From the NCBI GenBank assembly GCA_964354375.1, contig CAYGZQ010000002.1, forward strand, positions 47,649 through 111,648: a stretch of DNA of 64,000 bases, given 5' to 3'. Numbering within the stretch: position 1 is the stretch's first letter; every line of letters begins with the position of its first letter. Source of the DNA: CAYGZQ01 sp964354375 [NCBI: uncultured Planctomycetota bacterium] (GTDB taxonomy: Bacteria; JAJVIF01; JAPKYR01). Positions 32,800-40,250 of this stretch are shown piece after piece. A program made the position numbers and the translations under genes. A model generated the notes under the pieces. That model searched no databases and was not told the origin of the DNA. It worked only from the letters and a program-made list of their open reading frames with translations.

Positions 32800-33636
32800 G
32801 TGTCATCGAAAAAAATCCGACTCGACCAGCTTCTCGTTGAACGTTGCCTGTTCCCGTCGCGGTCGCGCGCCCAGGCGGCGATAATGGCCGGAAGCGTTAT
32901 CGTAGACGGACGTCGCGGGTCGAAAGCGGGCGACCGCGTGTCCCCCGACGTTGTAATCGAGCTATTGGAGCCGGACTACCCGTACGTCTCGCGCGGCGGA
33001 GTGAAACTCGAAGGCGCCCTCGACCTTTTCAAGATTGACCCCGCCGGATGGAACGCGCTCGACATCGGGGCATCCACCGGCGGCTTCACGGATTGCCTTC
33101 TGAAGCGGGGAGCGTCGCATGTCACGGCCCTGGACGTCGGGAATGGACTCATCGCGTGGTCGCTCAGAACCAACCCGTCGGTGACCGTAATAGAGAATTC
33201 CAATGCCCGGAATCTCACGCCCGATCGGGTCCCCGGACCGTTCGACGGCACCGTCATCGATGTGAGTTTCATCTCGCTGAAACTGATCCTTCCGAACCTT
33301 CCCCTTCGCCTCAAGCCCTGCGGCGTCATTCTCGCCCTGATCAAACCCCAGTTCGAAGCGGGAAAGGGAAAAGCCCCGGGGGGAGTCGTTCGCGATCCCG
33401 AGGTATTGCGCGAAGTGCTGCAGTCGTTCGTATCGCCCGAGGTCTTCGATTTGCCGGATCGACTCTTGACGCCGGGATTGGTAGGTTTTGTTGAGAGCCC
33501 GATAACCGGGAGGGAAGGGAACAGGGAATTTTTCGGCTTCTGGAAAATGGGACAGGAGCAGCCGGATACTGCCGACATCGAACGCTTGATCGAATCACTG
33601 ATTTCGCAAGTCGAAAATGACGGGAATTCTTCATGA
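32800..33636 (+). CDS. tlyA: TlyA-type rRNA 2'-O-methyltransferase
   Basis: A 278-residue protein with an N-terminal S4 RNA-binding domain (IRLDQLLVERCLFPSRSRAQ) and a FtsJ-like methyltransferase domain: DIGASTGGFTDCLLKRGA (SAM site), DVGNGLIAW, IDVSFISLKLILP with the catalytic region, and IKPQFEAGKGKAP. TlyA methylates ribose in 16S and/or 23S rRNA, and some homologues are called hemolysins. GTG 32800 or TTG 32797 are both possible starts; neither has a ribosome-binding site because a palindromic repeat fills the upstream sequence. It is followed by nadK and recN, a conserved order in many bacteria. Confidence 0.92.
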   Translation: MSSKKIRLDQLLVERCLFPSRSRAQAAIMAGSVIVDGRRGSKAGDRVSPDVVIELLEPDYPYVSRGGVKLEGALDLFKIDPAGWNALDIGASTGGFTDCLLKRGASHVTALDVGNGLIAWSLRTNPSVTVIENSNARNLTPDRVPGPFDGTVIDVSFISLKLILPNLPLRLKPCGVILALIKPQFEAGKGKAPGGVVRDPEVLREVLQSFVSPEVFDLPDRLLTPGLVGFVESPITGREGNREFFGFWKMGQEQPDTADIERLIESLISQVENDGNSS

Positions 33637-33646
33637 GGTGAGACAC

Positions 33647-33755
33647 CCATCCGCGCCCGCCGGAGCGGGCACGTATGGGCGCCACCAGTATCGTGAACTC
33701 TCTGTGGCGCCCGTACGTCCGCCACGAGCTTGTCGAGGGGCCGACGGACGGGTGT
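33647..33755. repeat. GGTGGCGCC-foot palindromic repeat before nadK
   Basis: An imperfect outer pair (GACACCCATCCG versus CGGACGGGTGT) encloses an inner 15-bp pair ACGTATGGGCGCCAC/GTGGCGCCCGTACGT with one mismatch. Both inner arms carry the GTGGCGCCC foot seen at the REPs flanking the RAYT. Confidence 0.7.
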
Positions 33756-33805
33756 TTCCCTTATAGCTACCGTCACCCAAAAATGCTAAATTCATTTCCT
33801 TGCAG

Positions 33806-34726
33806 ATGAACGGAAATCGATGCATTCCAGTGAGACGGTTGGGTCTGAAGATGCATCCGCTGCACGAGCCTGCCGAGGAGGCTCTCGAGCGTTTGAGGAA
33901 AGCTGCGTCGGACCGCCGGATCGATATTGTATACCTGGATGAGGACCCGCAAGGGATCATTAATCCCCCGTGCCAGGCGGTTGCATCCATCGGAGGCGAC
34001 GGGACGCTCCTGTCCGCCGTCCGATGCGCGTACCCGTCCGACATCCCGGTCTGGGGCATCAATGTCGGCGGCCTCGGCTACCTCACCACGTCCGGGACCG
34101 ACGAGATCGAGCGCGGCGTCGAGCGCATCTCCAAAGGCGAGTATCAGGTTGAAAAGCGCACGATGATCGAAGCGGCGATCACGGGCACATCCGGACGTGA
34201 GACGCGCCTTGTCGCGCTCAACGACATCGTGGTCCATCGCATGGTGCCGGGCGGAGGGCTTATGGTGCTGGATGCGGAGCTTGACGGCAGGTTCCTTGCC
34301 ACCTACGAAAGCGACGGGTTGATCGTATCAACGCCCACGGGCTCGACCGGGTACAACATCTCCGCAGGGGGATCCGTTCTCTCGCCCACGGTGCCCGCGT
34401 TCATTATCACGCCGATTTGCGCGCATTCCTTCAGTGCGAGAAGCCTGGTGATCGACGATTCGAGCGTCCTCGTGGTCAGGCCCAGGCTCAAGATGGCGGG
34501 CGAGATCGCGTTTGCGACCGCGGACGGCCAGGACGTGGCCGAGCTTGTGGATTGTCCGCTGAGGAGCGGGCAGGGCGGCGCAGACAGTTGCCAGGTTGTC
34601 ATTCGTCGCGCGGAGCGCTCGGCGGGACTTGTGCGATTCGACGAGGTGTTTTTCTCGGACGTTCTGAGGGACAAGCTCGGCTGGGCGGAAGGCGCGTCGG
34701 GCAACAGGAAAAAGTCCTCCGACTAG
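33806..34726 (+). CDS. nadK: NAD kinase
   Basis: A 306-residue NAD kinase with the ATP/NAD sites SIGGDGTLLSAV (about 65-76), NDIVVHR and SDGLIVSTPTGSTGYNISAGG. It phosphorylates NAD to NADP using ATP or polyphosphate. Fifteen bases separate it from recN. ATG 33806 lacks a ribosome-binding site; TAAATT at 33787-33792 could produce a near-leaderless mRNA. Length is normal, slightly long at the C-terminus. Confidence 0.92.
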   Translation: MNGNRCIPVRRLGLKMHPLHEPAEEALERLRKAASDRRIDIVYLDEDPQGIINPPCQAVASIGGDGTLLSAVRCAYPSDIPVWGINVGGLGYLTTSGTDEIERGVERISKGEYQVEKRTMIEAAITGTSGRETRLVALNDIVVHRMVPGGGLMVLDAELDGRFLATYESDGLIVSTPTGSTGYNISAGGSVLSPTVPAFIITPICAHSFSARSLVIDDSSVLVVRPRLKMAGEIAFATADGQDVAELVDCPLRSGQGGADSCQVVIRRAERSAGLVRFDEVFFSDVLRDKLGWAEGASGNRKKSSD

Positions 34727-34741
34727 GAGAAGGGTCGAAAC

Positions 34742-36448
34742 TTGCTGAAGGAGCTTTGCATACGGGATTTCAAGCTCCTGAGAGACGTGGATCTCAGATT
34801 CACGTCCGGCCTGACCGTTCTCACGGGCGAGACGGGCGCAGGGAAAACGCAATGCCTCGAAGCTCTGACGGCCGCTTTGGGAGCGAGGTCGGGCGACGAC
34901 ACGATCTCGAAGGACTCCGACAAGGCTGTCGTTACCGCGATCTTCGATCTTGGCGACCGGGCCGATGTCGCACTCACTCTGAAAAGGGGCGGCTGGCTCG
35001 ACAACGACGAAACGGAGGTCGTGCTGGAGCGGACCATCGAGCGCGGCGGCCCGAGCAGGGGGCGTCTCAACGGCCGTCGAGTCCCCATCGGCACGCTGCA
35101 GGAAGTCTCCGACCGCCTCGTCGACCTCCTGGGTCAGAACGCGCGCGCCGACCTCCTCACTCGTCCGGCGCTCGAAATTCTCGACTCTCTCGGCGATGAA
35201 TCCCACCAGAGCCACGTAGCCGCGGTCAGGAAAAATCACGCCGCATGGCAGGAGGCAAAAATCGCATATGAGCGGGAGGAGGCCGAGATCGAGCGGGCGA
35301 AGGAGCGTCGGGAGCTTGTCGAGTTCCAGTATTCAGAGCTTGAGAAAGCGGGCCTGAGAAAGGGCGAGGAGAAGGAGCTCACAAGAGAAGCCGAGCTTCT
35401 TGAGAGTGCGCGGGAGCGGATCGAGGAAGCTCTGAAGGCGGCATCGACACTGTCGGGCGAGACCGAAGGGGTTTCCAGCTCGAGGGATCTTCTTCAGGAA
35501 GCGCTCGACTCGATGGAGCACCTTGCGTCCGTGGACGCGGGTTTGAAGGGCGAGGCCTTGAGACTTCGCGAGATGGTGTTTCTCGCCGAGGAGCTTGCGG
35601 ACACTCTCAGGCGCTACGCGGAGGGGATAATAGACGATCCTGAGCGACGGTCGTGGGTCGAGGAAAGGCTCGGCGTGCTGCATCGTCTCGCCCGAAAGTA
35701 CAAAATCGACGAGGCCGGACTGATCGAGCTTCGCGACAAGCTTGGGGAGGAACTCGAGAGGGTCACGAGCGCGTCCGACAGGCTCGGCAAGCTCGCGAAG
35801 GTGCGAGACGAAGCCCGAGACGAATATCTCAAGCAGGCCCGGACTCTGTCGAAGTTGAGAGAACGGCTCGGGAAGCGGATCTCCAAAGAGGTCAAAATAC
35901 ATCTCGCCGACCTCGATCTGCCCAAGGCAACGTTCATTGCTGATTTGAAATCGGACCCGGACGATGAGAGCTCTTACAGGGCCGACGGAATCGACCGGGC
36001 CGAGCTTTTGATCGCGACCAATCCGGCGCAGGAACCCGGTCCGCTCAAAAAGGTCGCCTCGGGCGGCGAGCTTTCCCGCCTTCTGATCGCACTCAAAACT
36101 GTGCTGGCGAAGCGCGACAGGGTGCCGGTTTTGGTGTTCGACGAAGCTGAGGCCGGGATCGGGGGCGAGACCGCATTCAAGGTGGGAGAGAAACTCCTCG
36201 AGCTGAGCAAGAGCCATCAACTGATACTCGTCAGCCATCTGCCGCAGATCGCGAGCCAGGGGGACGATCACTGGGTGATAGAGAAGGCGACGGTGAAATC
36301 CGACACGCGCGCTCTGGCAAGGAATGTCGCGGGCGAGGAGCGGGTGAAGGAAATCCAGCGTATGCTCGGCGCGCGCGGCGACCTCAAGGCGCTCGAAAAG
36401 CTCGCGCGCAGCTTCATCAAGGGCACAAAACCCTCGACCTCACCCTGA
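34742..36448 (+). CDS. recN: DNA repair protein RecN
   Basis: A 568-residue SMC-like ATPase. Walker A is GETGAGKT (about 30-37), the coiled coil runs from about 165 to 370, the signature is ASGGELSR near 440, and Walker B is VLVFDEAEAGIGG. RecN acts in double-strand-break repair. TTG 34742 is the best start, with GGAGAAGG before it; the gene follows nadK by 15 bases. The C-terminal residues PSTSP are encoded by a CCTCACCCTGA sequence resembling the repeat that ends alaS. Confidence 0.92.
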   Translation: MLKELCIRDFKLLRDVDLRFTSGLTVLTGETGAGKTQCLEALTAALGARSGDDTISKDSDKAVVTAIFDLGDRADVALTLKRGGWLDNDETEVVLERTIERGGPSRGRLNGRRVPIGTLQEVSDRLVDLLGQNARADLLTRPALEILDSLGDESHQSHVAAVRKNHAAWQEAKIAYEREEAEIERAKERRELVEFQYSELEKAGLRKGEEKELTREAELLESARERIEEALKAASTLSGETEGVSSSRDLLQEALDSMEHLASVDAGLKGEALRLREMVFLAEELADTLRRYAEGIIDDPERRSWVEERLGVLHRLARKYKIDEAGLIELRDKLGEELERVTSASDRLGKLAKVRDEARDEYLKQARTLSKLRERLGKRISKEVKIHLADLDLPKATFIADLKSDPDDESSYRADGIDRAELLIATNPAQEPGPLKKVASGGELSRLLIALKTVLAKRDRVPVLVFDEAEAGIGGETAFKVGEKLLELSKSHQLILVSHLPQIASQGDDHWVIEKATVKSDTRALARNVAGEERVKEIQRMLGARGDLKALEKLARSFIKGTKPSTSP

Positions 36449-36466
36449 AGACGCGCGCTGCGCGCC

Positions 36467-36509
36467 GGGTGGCGCCCACAGCCGGAGCGTCAGCGTAGGC
36501 TGTGGGTGA
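36467..36509. repeat. REP hairpin flanking the RAYT, left copy
   Basis: GGGTGGCGCC foot, then a 9-bp stem CCCACAGCC (36475-36483)/GGCTGTGGG (36498-36506) with a 14-base loop. An inverted identical copy of about 43 bases lies beyond the RAYT at 37112-37154. Confidence 0.9.
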
Positions 36510-36516
36510 GCCCAGA

Positions 36517-37083
36517 TCACAGTCCTTTCAGTATCTCCAAATCCAACGGGATTTCCCCCTTCTCACCAACCAGCCATCCACGCGCGCTTCCCCATTTCCA
36601 TTCTGTCGCTGTCATCACCAAACCCTTCTTCACCGGATTATCGTGTATATATTGCACTTCAGCAAGAATGGCATCCTGTGTCCTCAGGTTTCTGTCATAG
36701 CCCCCTCCATCCTGCCAGAATCTGTATCTCGGTCTTGCTAAGCCCGTCTCGATACGCGCCAACAGCTTCGGACTTCTCTCTCTGATGACTGGAATCGCCT
36801 TGTTAGCCGACGATTGCTTGATTGACCTGAGTATGTCAGAGATTGAATACTCCTCCCGCCTCGGGAATATCAACAGGTGAACATGATCCGGCATGAACAG
36901 CCATGCCACAATTGCGAAATCATGCAGACGCCCCGCTCGTATTATAGCCTGCGCCACAATCTGCTTTGTGAAGGCATATTTCAAAAGGGGAAGATTCCTG
37001 AAGCACGAAAAATTGAGCGCGTGCGCGTGGCCTGGGACATTGAAATGCTGATACTTCCTGCCAAGCTCATTCGAAGGTCTCAT
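36517..37083 (-). CDS. REP-associated tyrosine transposase (RAYT, Y1 transposase)
   Basis: A 188-residue single-domain Y1 HUH endonuclease from ATG 37083; upstream in-frame codons fall in the flanking repeat and are not used. The metal site is MPDHVHLLIFP (His67, His69), and the catalytic Tyr129 lies in FWQDGGGYDRNL, followed by the family block VQYIHDNPVKKGLV. RAYTs cleave and join single-stranded DNA at REP hairpins. Here inverted REP copies directly flank the gene, which is the expected arrangement. The gene is convergent with recN. All catalytic residues are intact. Confidence 0.9.
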   Translation of the reverse strand: MRPSNELGRKYQHFNVPGHAHALNFSCFRNLPLLKYAFTKQIVAQAIIRAGRLHDFAIVAWLFMPDHVHLLIFPRREEYSISDILRSIKQSSANKAIPVIRERSPKLLARIETGLARPRYRFWQDGGGYDRNLRTQDAILAEVQYIHDNPVKKGLVMTATEWKWGSARGWLVGEKGEIPLDLEILKGL

Positions 37084-37111
37084 AGGTAGTATTATATATC
37101 TTCTATTGAGG

Positions 37112-37154
37112 TCACCCACAGCCTACGCTGACGCTCCGGCTGTGGGCGCCACCC
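37112..37154. repeat. REP hairpin flanking the RAYT, right copy
   Basis: The exact inverted counterpart of the repeat at 36467-36509, with stem CCCACAGCC/GGCTGTGGG and foot GGCGCCACCC (37145-37154). Confidence 0.9.
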
Positions 37155-37254
37155 CGAGAATAAGTCATCGATGTCCGGGTGCCCGTCACAAGCGTAGCTT
37201 GTGGCTGTTTTGTCCTATGTAAAGAGTCCCGACAGTCGCAGCCTCCGCTAACGG

Positions 37255-37382
37255 GGTTGTTGAAAAAGTCGAATTTGTAAAGGCACGGCATGCCGTGCCC
37301 TTTCTGATGCCGAATGAATGGCAGGCTGGTAGCTGCCGGTAGCAGCTACTTTTTCGAAGACGAAAAAGATAGCAGCTACCGG
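37255..37382. repeat. Cluster of palindromes upstream of alaS
   Basis: In order: a GGGGTTGTTGAAAAAGTCG end related to elements A and B (37250s), a perfect 18-bp palindrome GGCACGGCATGCCGTGCC at 37282-37299 (also at 48257-48274), and a GGTAGCAGCTAC hairpin at 37337-37382 like the one at 32711. A GGCGCCACCC foot follows at 37381-37390. The 411-bp gap between the RAYT and alaS holds nothing else except the alaS promoter. Confidence 0.8.
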
Positions 37383-37405
37383 CGCCACCCGGAAAGCACC
37401 CGCGC

Positions 37406-37434
37406 TTGTATGATTTCCCCGGCTGGAGTATGTT
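37406..37434 (+). promoter_or_regulatory. Candidate alaS promoter
   Basis: -35 TTGTAT (37406-37411) and -10 TATGTT (37429-37434) with a 17-base spacer, 60 bases before the TTG start of alaS. No T-box-like structure was recognised. Confidence 0.4.
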
Positions 37435-37494
37435 AAAGGATTACACGCGGGCAGGGACAATACTGCATGAGCTTTGCGCAGAAGGAACCGTAAG

Positions 37495-40122
37495 TTGGAG
37501 ACGTCAAGGCTTAGAGAGCTGTTCATCGACTTCTTCCGCTCGAAGGATCACCACATAGAGCCGTCGGCGAGCCTTGTTCCGCCCGCGGACGACCGCTCGC
37601 TTCTCCTCATAAACGCGGGGATGGCACCGTTGAAACAGTATTTTCTGGGTATGGCGAAACCGCCGTCCACGCGCATCGCGTCGTGCCAGAGATGCCTCCG
37701 CACGAACGATATCGACGAGGTCGGCAGGACTCCCCGACATCTGACGCTCTTCGAGATGCTCGGCAATTTCTCGTTCGGCGATTATTTCAAGAAAGAGATC
37801 ATCGTCTGGTCATGGGAATTCGTGCGCGACTGGCTGGACATCCCCGAGGACCGGATGAGGGTGAGCGTTCACGAGAAGGACGATGAGGCCTACGGAATCT
37901 GGGAGAAAGAGGTCGGCGTAAGACGAGACTGGATTTATCGACTCGGCGACAATGATAACTTCTGGTTCATGGCTGAGACCGGACCGTGCGGTCCGGACAG
38001 CGAGATTTTCTACGATCTGGGCGAGGACCTGGGCGCTGACCTCACCCCCGAAACCGGCGGCGACAGATGGGTGGAAATCTGGAACCTCGTTTTCACGCAG
38101 TTCGACCGTCAGCCGGACGGGACTCTGATCCCGCTGCCCAAGAAAAACGTGGACACCGGCATGGGCCTCGAAAGAACCGCCATGGCGCTGCAGGGAAAGC
38201 AGTCGGTGTTCGAGGCCGACTGTTTCGCCCCGATTATCGGGACTTTCCGCAACGACACTCCCGCGGAGATCCTCGAAAGCCGAAGTTACATCAAGGCCGG
38301 AATCAACTCGCTCTATGTCGTGGCGGATCATGTCCGCGCAGTGACGATGCTGATCGCGGACGGCGTGTATCCGGGCAACGAGGGTCGCGGGTATGTTCTG
38401 AGGCGATTATTGAGACGCGCGCTGGTGCACTTGAGAAGACTCGGTCAGCCGGAGGGCGGGCTACTGAAGGCGTTTCCCATCGTGCTCGATCTTCTCGGCG
38501 AAACCTACCCTCTTCTTGTGGAGCGCCGGGAGCATATCGAGAAGCTGGTCACGGTCGAGGAGGACAATTTCCTGAAGACCCTGGGCGCAGGCGTGGCGCG
38601 ACTCGAAAGCGCAATAGAGAACCTGTCCCAAGCGAATGTGATCCCCGGCGAGATCGCGTTCGAGATGTTCGACACGTACGGTGTGCCGCTCGATGTGACG
38701 GTCGAGATGGCGCAGGCTCGCGGCATGAAGGTCGACGAAAGAGGCTATCAGGAAGCGCTGGATGGAGCGCGCAAACGCAGCCGGGTGGTTACCGAGGAAC
38801 TCCTGGGCGCCGATCAGGATGCTCGCCATGCCGTTCAGACCACCGGCAAGACCGAGTTCACCGGCTACGGGGAGCTCGACGAAACCGCCACTTTGGTCGA
38901 GTACAATCCCGAGCATGGTTTCGTTCTGCTCGACCGTACGCCTTTCTATGCGGAGAAGGGCGGACAGGTCGGGGACACGGGAAAGATCCGATTCAATGGC
39001 GGCGAGCTCACTGTGGTCGACACGCAGTATGTCGGGGATGTCGTGGTGCACAAAATCGATCCCTCCAAGACCGAGGGGGACCCGTCGGCGATCAAGCCGG
39101 GCGACCCGGTTGAGGCAATCGTGGATGGGAACCGCCGTCGCGCCATCCGTCGCGCTCATACGGCCACTCATCTCCTTCACGCGGCGCTGAGGCATGTTCT
39201 GGGCGAGCATGTACATCAGGCCGGATCGGTTGTCGAGCCGGACCGCCTGAGGTTCGATTTCTCTCACTTCCAGCCGCTGACCAGGGAGGAGGTCCGAAAA
39301 ATCGAGGACTGGGCGAACGAGAGAGTGTTTTCGGAAATCAGTGTTCATTGCAGGGAAGTGCCGTACGATGAGGCGGTGAAAGCGGGCGCGATGGCGCTGT
39401 TCGGCGAGAAGTACGGTGAGAGGGTGCGCATGGTCTGGGTGGGCGAGCATGAAGACATGCCTGTCAGGGGGAGATCGGAGACGATCGAGCTTTGCGGCGG
39501 AACGCACGTGGACAATACGGGCGTTATCGGGATGATCAAGGTGATCGGCGAGGAGTCGGTGGCGAGCGGGGTAAGGCGTATCGAGGCGGTCACGGGTCGA
39601 CGGGCGTACGAGCTTGCGCAGGGCGAAGATGCAACCCTTCGTGTAATCTCGGATGAGCTGCGAGTGCCGCTAACCTCTATCGAGCGCGGCGTCGCCAGGC
39701 TTGTCGAAAACATGAAGCGTCTGGACAAAGAAAAAAAGGACCTGGAGCAGAGACTGATAAACGGTCAGACGGGAAACGTCTCCGAGCAGGTCTCGATCGG
39801 ATCGGCTACGGCGGTTATTTTTCCGGCCCAGACACTGGCACCCGACGCTGTGGGGAAAATGCTCGATCGGGCTGTCGAGAAGGAAGCGGTCGTGATCGCG
39901 TTCGCAGTCACTTCTTACGAGGACAAAGGCACGTTGCTGATAAGCTGCTCAAAAGCGGCGGTAAATGCGGGTTATCATGCGGGAAACCTTGTGAAGGCGG
40001 TGTCGGAGTCGATGGGCGGTCGAGGTGGCGGCAAGGCTTCATTTGCGCGCGGCGGTGTCGATGCATCAAAGTATGAAGAAGGCAAAGCGGCTTTCCTGAA
40101 GGCGCTAGACCTCACCCCCTGA
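37495..40122 (+). CDS. alaS: Alanyl-tRNA synthetase
   Basis: An 875-residue class II synthetase of normal length. TTG 37495 is preferred because AAGGA lies eight bases before it; TTG 37474 is possible. The catalytic domain begins with LRELFIDFF and PSASLVPPADD; motif 2 is near RHLTLFEMLGNFSFGDYF, and motif 3 contains GMGLERTAM. The editing domain has HTATHLLHAAL and CGGTHVDNTG, and the C-terminal C-Ala domain ends with GRGGGKASFARGGV. The last codons (Leu-Thr-Pro) fall in a repeat hairpin. Confidence 0.95.
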   Translation: METSRLRELFIDFFRSKDHHIEPSASLVPPADDRSLLLINAGMAPLKQYFLGMAKPPSTRIASCQRCLRTNDIDEVGRTPRHLTLFEMLGNFSFGDYFKKEIIVWSWEFVRDWLDIPEDRMRVSVHEKDDEAYGIWEKEVGVRRDWIYRLGDNDNFWFMAETGPCGPDSEIFYDLGEDLGADLTPETGGDRWVEIWNLVFTQFDRQPDGTLIPLPKKNVDTGMGLERTAMALQGKQSVFEADCFAPIIGTFRNDTPAEILESRSYIKAGINSLYVVADHVRAVTMLIADGVYPGNEGRGYVLRRLLRRALVHLRRLGQPEGGLLKAFPIVLDLLGETYPLLVERREHIEKLVTVEEDNFLKTLGAGVARLESAIENLSQANVIPGEIAFEMFDTYGVPLDVTVEMAQARGMKVDERGYQEALDGARKRSRVVTEELLGADQDARHAVQTTGKTEFTGYGELDETATLVEYNPEHGFVLLDRTPFYAEKGGQVGDTGKIRFNGGELTVVDTQYVGDVVVHKIDPSKTEGDPSAIKPGDPVEAIVDGNRRRAIRRAHTATHLLHAALRHVLGEHVHQAGSVVEPDRLRFDFSHFQPLTREEVRKIEDWANERVFSEISVHCREVPYDEAVKAGAMALFGEKYGERVRMVWVGEHEDMPVRGRSETIELCGGTHVDNTGVIGMIKVIGEESVASGVRRIEAVTGRRAYELAQGEDATLRVISDELRVPLTSIERGVARLVENMKRLDKEKKDLEQRLINGQTGNVSEQVSIGSATAVIFPAQTLAPDAVGKMLDRAVEKEAVVIAFAVTSYEDKGTLLISCSKAAVNAGYHAGNLVKAVSESMGGRGGGKASFARGGVDASKYEEGKAAFLKALDLTP

Positions 40123-40162
40123 CCCCCTCTCCGCAATTGCGGAGAGGGGGCTAGGGGGTGAG
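40111..40162. repeat. GGGGTGAGG hairpin overlapping the alaS stop
   Basis: A 24-bp arm beginning CTCACCCCCTGACCCCCTCT is followed by loop AATT and its complement, with one mismatch. The alaS stop TGA lies inside the left arm. The sequence is shared with 22168-22210. It could also act as a terminator. Confidence 0.8.
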
Positions 40163-40175
40163 GTGTTGATGGGAT

Positions 40176-40181
40176 TATAAT
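40176..40181 (+). promoter_or_regulatory. -10 box candidate
   Basis: A perfect TATAAT just downstream of the alaS hairpin, about 70 bases before the chosen start of the secreted Pro-rich protein. No clear -35. Confidence 0.35.
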
Positions 40182-40250
40182 ATCAGGAAGATTCGGTAAC
40201 GGATGAATGCTGCCGTTCTGAACCCACGAACCAACGAGGCGGTCTGGCTA

